A stretch of 64,000 nucleotides of DNA from Treponema brennaborense DSM 12168. Lineage in GTDB: Bacteria > Spirochaetota > Spirochaetia > Treponematales > Treponemataceae. Each line of letters opens with the position of its first letter. The first letter of the stretch is position 1. Below the pieces are notes generated by a model. It made no database searches. It was not told the DNA's origin and was given only the letters and a program-made list of their open reading frames with translations. The stretch is from the NCBI RefSeq assembly GCF_000212415.1, contig NC_015500.1:1-64000 (forward strand), written 5' to 3'. A program made the translations under genes and the position numbers. Shown in pieces: positions 43,317 through 51,379 of the stretch.

Positions 43317-44192
43317 ATGAAACCGTTGTACAAATTTATCGGATTTTTTACCATGCTCGCCGTATGTGCGGGTGCGTTTAGCGCGGCGGAAAGCGTCTCG
43401 TTCAGACCGGACGTTTTCGGAGTACGCGCGCCGGCTTCGCCCGTTGCGTTCAAGGATTTTTTTGCCGGCTCCGCGGGCGTCTTTGCCCTTGACCCGCTGT
43501 ACGACGGATTAATCGCCGGCGGCGGCGCGGCTCTGACGGGTACGGCGTTCGTTTTGGATAAAGTGAACGGTACTCCCGTCTGGGACGGAACCGCTTACGA
43601 TAAAGATTCCGTAAATCCGTTTGACCGGTGGGCCATGCGGCCGTACTCCCGCGCGTGGCATATTTCGGGAACGGTTACCGAAGCGCTCGCCATGTTGACG
43701 CCGGCCGTTCTTGCCGTGGCCGATAAAGAGGAATGGGGCGTCATCGGCGTCATGTACGCCGAATCCGTGCTGTGGTCGTACGGGTTAAAAGAAACGGTTA
43801 AAACGTTCGCGGAACGGAAACGGCCGTACATGTATTTCGACGGCGCGCCTTCCGATAAAATTTCCGACGGCGATTTTGCACGTTCGTTTCCGTCGGGACA
43901 TACGACGATGGCGTTCAACGGCGCGGTCTTTACCAGCTACGTGTTCGCAAAATACTTTCCTGACTCGAAGCTGAAAATTCCGGTGATTGCCGGAAGCATG
44001 TCGATTGCGGTTGCGACTGCGGTTCAGCGCATATTGAGCGGCAATCACTTCATGACCGACGTACTTGCCGGTGCGGTTTTGGGCAGTGCGACCGGATTTT
44101 TGGTTCCGTTCCTGCACACGCTGCCGCTTGCGGACAAGGGGCTGCGGCCGGTGGTAACGCCCGCGAGCATGTCGCTGCAATACCGGTGGTAA
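43317..44192 (+). CDS. PAP2-superfamily phosphatase, exported
   Basis: A 291-residue acid phosphatase-like protein. A signal sequence (FIGFFTMLAVCAGAFSAAE) is followed by a membrane-linked PAP2 domain with all three motifs: KTFAERKRPYMY, FPSGHTTMAF and RILSGNHFMTD, so the active-site Arg, His and Asp are present. It likely dephosphorylates lipid or nucleotide substrates in the periplasm. It is followed four bases later by the phosphodiesterase gene. Confidence 0.88.
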   Translation: MKPLYKFIGFFTMLAVCAGAFSAAESVSFRPDVFGVRAPASPVAFKDFFAGSAGVFALDPLYDGLIAGGGAALTGTAFVLDKVNGTPVWDGTAYDKDSVNPFDRWAMRPYSRAWHISGTVTEALAMLTPAVLAVADKEEWGVIGVMYAESVLWSYGLKETVKTFAERKRPYMYFDGAPSDKISDGDFARSFPSGHTTMAFNGAVFTSYVFAKYFPDSKLKIPVIAGSMSIAVATAVQRILSGNHFMTDVLAGAVLGSATGFLVPFLHTLPLADKGLRPVVTPASMSLQYRW

Positions 44193-44196
44193 GCGT

Positions 44197-44742
44197 GTGA
44201 AATATCTGATCTGTTCGGACATACACGGTTCGGCGGCAGCCGCCGGTTTGCTGATCGGCTGGTTTGAAAAGCTGCGCTGCGACCGGCTGGTCATTTTGGG
44301 CGACACGCTGTATCACGGACCGCGTAATCCGCTGCCGCCGGGGCACGATCCGAAGGGCGTCGTCGATTTGCTGAACCCGTACGCAGACAGAATCGTCGCG
44401 TGCCGGGGAAATTGCGATGCCGAAGTGGATCAGATGCTGCTTGCGTTTCCGACGATGGGCGACACGGCGCTGATCGTCGACGACGGCGTGCGGCTGGTGG
44501 CTTCTCACGGGCACGTGTATTCGCCCGAACGTTTGCCGCCGCTTTTACCGGGCGACGTGTTCCTGTCGGGGCACACGCACGTTCAAATGCTTGAAAAAAA
44601 TGCGGACGGCGTCGTGCTGTGCAATCCCGGTTCGGCGGCGCTGCCGAAAGGCGGTTCGCCTGCGGGTTTCGCCGTGTACGAAGCACGGACGCTGACGTTG
44701 TACGATATGAACGGAACCGAATTACGGACGCTGCGCGTGTAG
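44197..44742 (+). CDS. YfcE-type metallophosphodiesterase
   Basis: A 181-residue cytoplasmic phosphodiesterase of the YfcE/MJ0936 family that uses two metal ions. Motifs are CSDIHGS, VILGDTLYHGPR, CRGNCD, ASHGH and SGHTHVQ, all intact. GTG at 44197 is the start. The last 21 bases overlap the 3' end of the Rrf2 gene on the other strand. Confidence 0.88.
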   Translation: MKYLICSDIHGSAAAAGLLIGWFEKLRCDRLVILGDTLYHGPRNPLPPGHDPKGVVDLLNPYADRIVACRGNCDAEVDQMLLAFPTMGDTALIVDDGVRLVASHGHVYSPERLPPLLPGDVFLSGHTHVQMLEKNADGVVLCNPGSAALPKGGSPAGFAVYEARTLTLYDMNGTELRTLRV

Positions 44743-45180
44743 CGGCGCCCGCTCGGATACGGGTGCTACGGCCGATTCCTGTGCGGCCAGATCCGCGAGG
44801 GTTACGCTGTCCAGATACGAATTGATGGTGGCCGCCAACCCTTCCCAAAACGGCAGCGTTTTGCATTGATTGCAGCGCGGGCATTCGTTTACCGCCGTAT
44901 CGAGGCAAGCGACCGGAGCGAGATTGCCTTCCGTGATTCTGAGAATTTCACCGATCGTATACTGCGACGCGGGTTTTGCCAATTTATAGCCGCCCTGCTG
45001 ACCGCGGACGCTGCGCAGCAGTCCGTATTTGCCCAGCAGGGACGTAATCTGTTCCAGATATTTAACCGAAATTTCCTGCCTGCCCGAAATGTCTTTCAAA
45101 GCGATGAACTGATCCGAATTCTGAAGCGCCAAGTCTATCATAAAGCGCAGCGCGTAACGGCCGCGGGTGGAGATTTTCAT
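44722..45180 (-). CDS. Rrf2-family transcriptional regulator
   Basis: A 152-residue DNA-binding regulator with the Rrf2 winged helix (MKISTRGRYALRFMIDLALQ, ISVKYLEQITSLLGKYGLL, GGYKLAK) and three closely spaced cysteines in CLDTAVNECPRCNQC that could hold an iron-sulfur cluster. The ribosome site AGAGGAAT precedes ATG. It lies 60 bases after the decarboxylase gene on the same strand, so it is probably co-transcribed with the diaminobutyrate genes and may sense iron-sulfur or redox status for them. Confidence 0.9.
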   Translation of the reverse strand: MKISTRGRYALRFMIDLALQNSDQFIALKDISGRQEISVKYLEQITSLLGKYGLLRSVRGQQGGYKLAKPASQYTIGEILRITEGNLAPVACLDTAVNECPRCNQCKTLPFWEGLAATINSYLDSVTLADLAAQESAVAPVSERAPLHAQRP

Positions 45181-45239
45181 AGTATTCCTCTATGAATTAC
45201 GATAACATGCGGAGCGCGCAGCTGTCAAGTGAGCAGCCG

Positions 45240-46721
45240 TCAGCGGCTGAGGCGGCACGTATCCGCCAGATTCCGTATCAAGGCGAGCAGACTGTCCAGT
45301 TTTTCGTGCGTAACGAGCGGATTGAGCAGCGTGAACTTGAGGTACGTTGCGCCGGCGAACACGGTCTGACCGATGACGACGCCGTGCTTGTGGATAAGCG
45401 TGCGGCGGATCGCCTTGTTCAGTGCGTCCGTTTCCGCGGCGGAAAGGCCGTCCGGCGTGCGGCGGAAGACGACGGAACTGATTTCCGGTGCGGTTACCGT
45501 TTGGAATTCCGGATCCGATCGGAGCGCGCCGTATAAGTACGCGGCGTTTTCCATGCAGGCGGAAATGATGTTTGACCAGCCGTCCCTGCCGCGCGTTTGA
45601 AACGCAATCCAGACTTTGAGCGCGTCGAACCGGCGCGTCGTCTGCATCGATTTGCCGACCAGATTGGTGTAGCCGTCTTCTTCGTCTTCTTCGCGGTTCA
45701 GGTAATCGGCGTGCAGCGTGAGTGCTTCAAAATTACGCCCGTCTTTGAGCAGGAACGCGCCGCAGCTGACCGGCATGACGAACATCTTGTGAAAATCGAC
45801 CGTTATGGAGTCGCACAGGTTCAAGTTACCGATGCGGCTGCGGTAACGAGCCGACATGACGACGCCGCTGCCGTACGCGGCGTCCGCGTGAAGCCACATG
45901 CCGTATTCGGCGCAGACCGCGTGAATCGCCGCCGCGTCGTCGATGCTTCCGTAATCGGTCGTGCCGATCGTTGCGACCGCACAGAACGGCAGGTTTCCGT
46001 CGGCAGCGTCTTGTGCAACGAGGCGCCGGAGCGCGGCGACGTCCATTTTCTGCCGTTCGTCTACGGGCACTTTGACGACTGCATCGTATCCCAATCCTAA
46101 CAGATGCGCGCTTTTTTCCATTGAAAAATGCGCTATTTCGGACGTATATAAGCGGAATTTCCGGTAATTTTCGGGAAGTCCGTATTTTTTGACGTCGTGT
46201 CCGAGCACTTTGTTGCAGTATCGGTCGCGCGCCAGCATGATGCCGCTCAAGTTCGACTGCGAGCCGCCCGACGTGAACACACCGTCGCTTGAATCGCCGT
46301 ATCCGTACAGCCGGCACAATTCTTTTACGACTTCGAGTTCTATTTCGGTTGCGACGGGCGACTGATCCCATGAATCCATGGACTGATTGAACGTGGCGAG
46401 CGCCAGTTCCGCGGCGACGGTTTCAATCAGCGCGGGACTGTGCAGGTGCGCCATGTAATCGGTAGAAGCCGTCCGCAGAAAATACGGCAGTATCTTGGTG
46501 CGCAGTAATTCCGAGGCGGCGGAAAGGCCGCAGCCGGTTTCGGGAAGGAGCGTCGCGGTGTGAATCGCTTGCTTGAGTTCCTGCGGCGTCAGTCCCGCGT
46601 ACGCTTTGCCGTCGGTTACGGCGGCGGCAACGTCGTCGATGGTTTTATGCAGCAGTTCCGCGTACGCCCGTTTGGATTCGGGCGAATCGGTCAAAAAAAG
46701 CTGATCGTTATGCGCAGGCAT
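45240..46721 (-). CDS. ddc: L-2,4-diaminobutyrate decarboxylase
   Basis: A 493-residue PLP-dependent decarboxylase (group II) expected to turn L-2,4-diaminobutyrate into 1,3-diaminopropane. The PLP Lys is in SITVDFHKMFVMPVSCGAF; GSQSNLSGIMLARD and WLHADAAYG are family segments. It overlaps the aminotransferase gene by 14 bases. The pair makes a precursor of norspermidine-type polyamines or siderophores; no further genes of either route lie nearby. Confidence 0.88.
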   Translation of the reverse strand: MPAHNDQLFLTDSPESKRAYAELLHKTIDDVAAAVTDGKAYAGLTPQELKQAIHTATLLPETGCGLSAASELLRTKILPYFLRTASTDYMAHLHSPALIETVAAELALATFNQSMDSWDQSPVATEIELEVVKELCRLYGYGDSSDGVFTSGGSQSNLSGIMLARDRYCNKVLGHDVKKYGLPENYRKFRLYTSEIAHFSMEKSAHLLGLGYDAVVKVPVDERQKMDVAALRRLVAQDAADGNLPFCAVATIGTTDYGSIDDAAAIHAVCAEYGMWLHADAAYGSGVVMSARYRSRIGNLNLCDSITVDFHKMFVMPVSCGAFLLKDGRNFEALTLHADYLNREEDEEDGYTNLVGKSMQTTRRFDALKVWIAFQTRGRDGWSNIISACMENAAYLYGALRSDPEFQTVTAPEISSVVFRRTPDGLSAAETDALNKAIRRTLIHKHGVVIGQTVFAGATYLKFTLLNPLVTHEKLDSLLALIRNLADTCRLSR

Positions 46722-48069
46722 CGGTGTTTATCTCCAGTACGACTTTTTCAAACGTGTCGAGCATTCTGTCGATTTCTTCACGCGTTACGTTGAGCGCGCA
46801 CAGGCACCGCATGACGGCGCCGTTGCGGCCGCCTTTTTCCATAACCAGTTTGTAATCGAAGCAGCGTTTTTGGACGAGCGCCGCGATTTCACCGGAGCCG
46901 GGCAGGGAACCCAGCTGGTCGGGTGCTGCCTTCGGATCGACGAATTCGCAGCCGAGCATGAGTCCTTTGCCGCGTACGTCGCCGATGATGGAAACACGCC
47001 GTTTCAGTTCGAGCAGTCGGTTCCGGATGATTTCGCCTTTTTCGGCAACGGCGGCAAGAAATTCGGGTTTTGAAACGCGGTTCATGACGACGGTGCCTGC
47101 TTTCATGGCAAGCTGATTGCCGCGGAACGTTCCGGCGTGCGCACCCGCAGTCCATTTGTCGAGCTTTTTGTTGTAAACGACGACTGCCAGCGGCTGCGAA
47201 CCGCCGATCGCTTTGGAGGCAAGGATGACGTCCGGAACGATATCGGCGTATTCAAACGCGAAAAATCTGCCGGAACGGCCGATGCCGCACTGGATTTCGT
47301 CAACGATCATCGGAATGCCGAGTTCCGCCGTAACGCGGCGGACAGTTTGCAGAAAACGTATCGGAGCGGGAATGACGCCGCCTTCGCCCTGAATCGGCTC
47401 GATGATAACCGCCGCCGGTTTGGTGATGCCGCTTTCGGGATCTTTCAGAACGCGCTCGAAATACGCGCACGCCGCTTTTTCACCCGCTTCCGCGCCCAGT
47501 CCGAACGGGCATCGATACGAATACGGGTACGGCAGAAAATGCACGTCGCCCATGAGCGCCGGTATTTTTTCTTTGGCACCGAGGTTTCCGGTAAGCGCGA
47601 GCGCGCCGTGTCCCATGCCGTGATACGCGCCGCTGAAAGCGACGACGGCGCTGCGTCCGGTTGCAGTTTTGCATAGTTTTACGGCCGCGTCTACCGCGTC
47701 TGATCCTGACGGACTGCAAAATTGGATTTTTGCTGTCTGCTGCAGTTCTTCGGGCAGCAGGTTGAGCAGCGTGCGGACAAAGGTATCTTTTACGGGAGTG
47801 GTTAAGTCGAGCGTATGCAATGGAGCGTCGCCGGCGATCATTTCGATCATCGCCTGATTCACTTCAGGATCGTTGTGTCCCAAAGCGAGCGTTCCCGCTC
47901 CGCACAGGAAATCAAGATACTTGTTTCCTTCTACGTCCTCAATCCATGAACCCCGGGCTTTTTTCAGGGCAAACGGAAATTTCCGGGGATAACTTCTCGC
48001 GCTGGATTCGGTTTCGTCCTGGCGAGCCATGTAAAACTGGTTGGTGGCCGTTGAGTCGGTATGTGCCAT
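46708..48069 (-). CDS. dat: Diaminobutyrate--2-oxoglutarate aminotransferase
   Basis: A 453-residue class III aminotransferase that makes L-2,4-diaminobutyrate from aspartate semialdehyde with glutamate as donor. Visible marks are FLCGAGTLALGHNDPEV, GAYHGMGHGALALTGN, VDEIQCGIGRSGRFFAFE and the PLP Lys in ASKAIGG. It is the first gene of the leftward dat-ddc-Rrf2 unit. A GGAGA ribosome site precedes the ATG. Confidence 0.9.
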   Translation of the reverse strand: MAHTDSTATNQFYMARQDETESSARSYPRKFPFALKKARGSWIEDVEGNKYLDFLCGAGTLALGHNDPEVNQAMIEMIAGDAPLHTLDLTTPVKDTFVRTLLNLLPEELQQTAKIQFCSPSGSDAVDAAVKLCKTATGRSAVVAFSGAYHGMGHGALALTGNLGAKEKIPALMGDVHFLPYPYSYRCPFGLGAEAGEKAACAYFERVLKDPESGITKPAAVIIEPIQGEGGVIPAPIRFLQTVRRVTAELGIPMIVDEIQCGIGRSGRFFAFEYADIVPDVILASKAIGGSQPLAVVVYNKKLDKWTAGAHAGTFRGNQLAMKAGTVVMNRVSKPEFLAAVAEKGEIIRNRLLELKRRVSIIGDVRGKGLMLGCEFVDPKAAPDQLGSLPGSGEIAALVQKRCFDYKLVMEKGGRNGAVMRCLCALNVTREEIDRMLDTFEKVVLEINTDACA

Positions 48070-48234
48070 ACTGAATTCTCCATTACCGGTGGGGTTTGCC
48101 GCAGGGCGGCAGTGTTATCGTTTTAACCTCTCTTGCTTTTTTTAGCAGAATAGACGTTCAGTATACGTTATTTTGACTGGGCTCGTCCAGTAGCTTCCCC
48201 TTCATTTTCGGAAACTTTCGGCAGAATCGGATAG

Positions 48235-48278
48235 CGGAATCGGGCGGAGCTTCGTTCCGTTCGATTCCGTTTTTTTTT
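48235..48278 (+). terminator. Terminator-like hairpin
   Basis: CGGAATCGGGCGGA (48235-48248) pairs with TCCGTTCGATTCCG (48256-48269), using two G-T pairs, followed by nine T. No gene to its left is on the + strand, so it may be left over from a deleted gene. Confidence 0.75.
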
Positions 48279-48332
48279 GCGTGTGTGGGGGAGGGCGGTG
48301 CAAAAGCGTTAACTTTCGGCTCTGCCCCCGGA

Positions 48333-48546
48333 ATCGATTTCTTTTTACGACGTGTACGCTGCCGCCGGCTGCGGTGAGCGGGAAATATTCAATTTTCACG
48401 AACATCCGAATCCGCTTTGTCCGGTCGGCGGACGTATTCACGACGTACTCGATTCACGGCTGATAGAATTTACCGCCGCGCTCGAAAACAAACTGCGTGA
48501 AACGACGCTTGCCGATGCGATCGCCGATCTGCAGTCTCGCCAATGA
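48333..48546 (+). pseudogene. 3' remnant of an Rrf2-family (YwnA/NsrR-like) regulator gene
   Basis: The reading SISFYDVYAAAGCGEREIFN, continuing HEHPNPLCPVGGRIHDVLDS and ending ADAIADLQSRQ, matches the C-terminal half of YwnA-like Rrf2 proteins (FHENPNPNCPVG...VLD). A stop in the same frame (TAA near 48309) lies just upstream and no winged-helix part is present, so the N-terminal half has been lost. Confidence 0.7.
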
Positions 48547-48703
48547 AAAACGGTTCGGCAAGCCGTCATCATTTCCGGCAAGTCGCTATCCTTTAACGTA
48601 TTCTTTTCAACGTAATTAAAACCATTTATGCATATAATCGTAAATCACAAATTTCCGGAAAGAACTGCTTTTCCGATTTATTTGCTGTTATGCACAAGAC
48701 GGA

Positions 48704-48731
48704 TTGCGCGCCGCCGGAGATATAGTATAAA
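48704..48731 (+). promoter_or_regulatory. Putative promoter of the DUF368 gene
   Basis: TTGCGC (48704-48709) and TATAAA (48726-48731), 16 bp apart, lie about 34 bases before the ATG at 48765. Confidence 0.45.
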
Positions 48732-48764
48732 ATGAAGCGTATCATTTTTCGGCGGAGGAAACCG

Positions 48765-49664
48765 ATGGAGCAGAAAAACAAGGAACCCGGTGCCGGCGTT
48801 CCCGAAACGCGGGAACAGTCGGGCGCACCCTTAGTGAATATCGTTAAGGGAGCGGTTATCGCCATCGGTGCGGTGCTGCCGGGGATCAGCGGCGGCGCGC
48901 TGTGCGTCATTTTGGGTATATATCGGCAAGTTATGGCGCTGCTGTGCCATCCGCTGAAAGAAATAAAAAAACAGTGGAAGTTTCTGCTGTTCGTGGGAAT
49001 CGGATTCGCCGCCGGCACGCTGCTCAGTTCGCGTGTGATCGGCATATTTTTGGAAAAGGCCGAAACGCACGCGCTGTTTCTGTTTATCGGACTGATTGCC
49101 GGAACGTTTCCTTCCCTGTTTAAGGAAGCGCGCATTCAAGGAGCGCCGCGGCGTGCGTGGGGTGCACTGTTCGCAGCGGCAGTGCTTATGCTTTCATGGA
49201 TGATTCCGATGTCGCTCGGCGGCGCCGCGTCGGTAACACCGTCGATCTGGTGGTGGTGTGCGTGCGGCGTGTTGTGGGGACTCGGTATAGTCGTTCCGGG
49301 CATGAGCCCGTCAAACATATTTTTATTTTTGGGCCTTGCCGAGCCGATGTACGCCGCGATAGGCCGCTTCGATCTGCGCGTTATAATGCCGATGGGGGTG
49401 TGCCTGCTGCTGACGGTGCTCGCGTTGTCGAAAGCGGTCGATTATTGTCTTCGCAGGCAGTACGCGGTGTTTATGCACGCGGTTATCGGCGTCGTTATCG
49501 CGTCCACGCTGGTAATTCTGCCGCCGGTCAAACTGCTGATTTCGCGCGGGTACACGTTCGGCACCGGCGCCGTCGATTGGCTGTTGTACGCGCTCTGTTT
49601 TGCCGGCGGTTTGGCGTGTGCGCAGCTTTTAAGCCGGATCCGAAAACCGGAACCGCAGGAATAA
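48765..49664 (+). CDS. DUF368 family membrane protein
   Basis: A 299-residue integral membrane protein with about eight hydrophobic segments. The first, VKGAVIAIGAVLPGISGGAL, is the DUF368 signature; a second copy of the motif (GIVVPGMSPSNIFLFLGL) lies near residue 190. The family has been linked to export of undecaprenyl-phosphate carriers in other bacteria; that role here is inferred. GGAGG at 48754 favours ATG 48765 over the in-frame ATG at 48732. Confidence 0.85.
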   Translation: MEQKNKEPGAGVPETREQSGAPLVNIVKGAVIAIGAVLPGISGGALCVILGIYRQVMALLCHPLKEIKKQWKFLLFVGIGFAAGTLLSSRVIGIFLEKAETHALFLFIGLIAGTFPSLFKEARIQGAPRRAWGALFAAAVLMLSWMIPMSLGGAASVTPSIWWWCACGVLWGLGIVVPGMSPSNIFLFLGLAEPMYAAIGRFDLRVIMPMGVCLLLTVLALSKAVDYCLRRQYAVFMHAVIGVVIASTLVILPPVKLLISRGYTFGTGAVDWLLYALCFAGGLACAQLLSRIRKPEPQE

Positions 49665-49784
49665 CGGTTGCCCGGAAGCTGCCTATACTTCTGCAGTCCA
49701 TACGATTGGCGAATTCTCGAAACTCGGTTTATTATATGCGAGGGGCGTGAGGGGGCTTTTGCGTGAAAAGCCCCCGCTGTAATT

Positions 49785-50345
49785 TCATATTTCGGCTTCG
49801 TTTATCGCTTCGTTTCTTTTTTCACTATAATCGAATTTACCCGTTTCTGCGTTGTAAAAGAAGCCGTCAAGTTTCAAAATTTCGGCTTCAGTAACGGCGC
49901 ATTCTTTGTACAACCAGTTTGCCGTATAAATTTTGGTAGTTGCGTCATATTTTTCCATATTCAGAAAATACGTTTCACGAAAATAGTCGTTCCGTTTTTC
50001 GATGATTCGCTTTATATTTTTTGCATCGGTTTTTGAAAAGAACAGATCCCTGTTTCCGGAAACGCTCAGTATTTTATAATTTGCATAATTATGAATGACT
50101 GAGTATATAAGATATAATCCGGCAAAAATGAAAAATATGCTGAGTGGTAGATCATTCATTCCATAGATTTTAAATGAGCCGTAACTTATGAATAAAATTC
50201 CTAGTGCGGCAGAAAAACCGTCGAATTTTTTCTGAAATCCGATGTAACCCCGGATATCGTCGTATGCAATGAATCTTTTTTGAGCCCAGCATCCGTATTT
50301 CTGCTCTATATTTATACCGTCGTTTTCATATTCTATTTTTGTCAT
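49785..50345 (-). CDS. Membrane protein of unknown function
   Basis: A 186-residue protein with two adjacent membrane helices (about 45-90, AALGILFISYGSFKIY and LPLSIFFIFAGLYLIYSVI) between charged cytoplasmic parts. I do not recognise the family; the layout resembles small bacterial proteins with a PH-like domain. GGGAGAG precedes the ATG; the frame stays open upstream to 50780, but that part is the shadow of the next gene. Confidence 0.75.
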   Translation of the reverse strand: MTKIEYENDGINIEQKYGCWAQKRFIAYDDIRGYIGFQKKFDGFSAALGILFISYGSFKIYGMNDLPLSIFFIFAGLYLIYSVIHNYANYKILSVSGNRDLFFSKTDAKNIKRIIEKRNDYFRETYFLNMEKYDATTKIYTANWLYKECAVTEAEILKLDGFFYNAETGKFDYSEKRNEAINEAEI

Positions 50346-50398
50346 CGTCTCTCCCTGTAATTGTTGCCGTAAGCATAATATGCCGGTATCGGCCTTTT

Positions 50399-51073
50399 TT
50401 ATGCGAACATCGATCCGCCGACGATTAAAAGCTGCGCGGCAAGATACGTGCTCATGACTTTGAATCGGGCGGCCGGATATTCGCCGATGAACATTTTTTT
50501 TGAAAGCAGACTGTCCGATAAAACGAACAGCAATGACCCGGCGGCGCTCACTACGGTGGATGCGCGCGGTGCGGCAATCGCTCCCGTTACGAACGTCCAG
50601 CTCATCACGCTGATGCAGACAAGGTAAACGAGCACCATGCCTCCGAACTGCCGAATGTGATTCCGTAACCGTGCGTATAAGCACGCGCCGCCCGCCGTGT
50701 AAACGGCGGCTGCGGTAGCGGCGAGCCACGGCGGCAGCCCGTTCCTGCGTATCAGTTGCGCTCCGGCGGCGGCGTAGCATAGCTGCGCACAGGAAAAGAA
50801 AATCATTCCCGGCCGGACGCGGGCCGCCGTTCGTTCGTCAAGAAGAAAATAATCTCCGGCCGTGCTGAACAGCAGTGCGGCGGCGATCAGCAAATGGAAG
50901 GCTGTTCCGCGTACGATTGCGGCGCCCGCGTAAGCGAGCAGAAGCAACGGCATCAGAAAACATTTGGAACGGTCGGCAGCCGCCGTTTTGCCGCGCAGAC
51001 ACGCTGTCAGATGAAACGCCGAAAGGGCTGCGTACGGGAGCAGTAAAAAACCGGCAATATACGAATTTTGCAT
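50399..51073 (-). CDS. YhhN-family (lysoplasmalogenase-like) membrane protein
   Basis: A 224-residue protein with about eight short membrane helices. The segments AALLFSTAGDYFLL, GMIFFSCAQLCYAA and AAGSLLFVLSDSLLS match the YhhN family, related to TMEM86 lysoplasmalogenase that cleaves vinyl-ether lipids. Plasmalogens occur in some anaerobes including treponemes, which fits, but activity is not proven. It lies 53 bases before the small membrane protein gene on the same strand. Confidence 0.82.
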   Translation of the reverse strand: MQNSYIAGFLLLPYAALSAFHLTACLRGKTAAADRSKCFLMPLLLLAYAGAAIVRGTAFHLLIAAALLFSTAGDYFLLDERTAARVRPGMIFFSCAQLCYAAAGAQLIRRNGLPPWLAATAAAVYTAGGACLYARLRNHIRQFGGMVLVYLVCISVMSWTFVTGAIAAPRASTVVSAAGSLLFVLSDSLLSKKMFIGEYPAARFKVMSTYLAAQLLIVGGSMFA

Positions 51074-51379
51074 GAAAACTCCTTAAAACGGCGAATAGTA
51101 CTGCGGTTCGTATTGGCAGCCCGATTTTCGCTCGAATCGCGGAACGGAATTTGTCGTCGGACGGTGAAAATGCAACAAATTGACAAATTTTCGGAAACAA
51201 AGAACCTATCTTTCCGCTGAAAACCATTTTAACCTATAAACATGTGAGCCGTCAAACCGAATCCGGTACTGACGCCGGCGTTCGATGTCAGGCGTTCATC
51301 GTTCGGCGTTCATCGTGCGTCGTTCCGGTTCTCACGGTTCCGATTCCCGCACGGGATACGGCTTTTAGGAGGAACAATT
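51074..51379. other. Divergent intergenic region, no gene
   Basis: About 306 bases between the leftward YhhN gene and the rightward GH4 gene. It contains a TTGACA (51180-51185) and a TATAAA (51233-51238) that do not form a well-spaced pair with each other, and near-repeats of GGCGTTCATCGT (about 51289-51320). No coding segment was recognised. Confidence 0.55.

Larger units (their letters stand above)
48070..48764. other. Intergenic region with a gene remnant
   Basis: The 695-base gap between the divergent dat and DUF368 genes contains the dat promoter region (a TATACT-like box on the lower strand near 48155-48162), a terminator hairpin (48235-48278), the fragment of a second Rrf2-type gene (about 48333-48546) and the DUF368 promoter. 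No intact gene is seen. Confidence 0.7.

Noticed and set aside
48255-48269. tRNA T-loop-like GTTCGATTCC
   Set aside because: It is the descending arm of the hairpin at 48235-48278 and no acceptor or anticodon arms can be drawn around it.
51180-51238. Promoter of the GH4 gene
   Set aside because: TTGACA (51180) and TATAAA (51233) are too far apart for one promoter and neither has a good partner.
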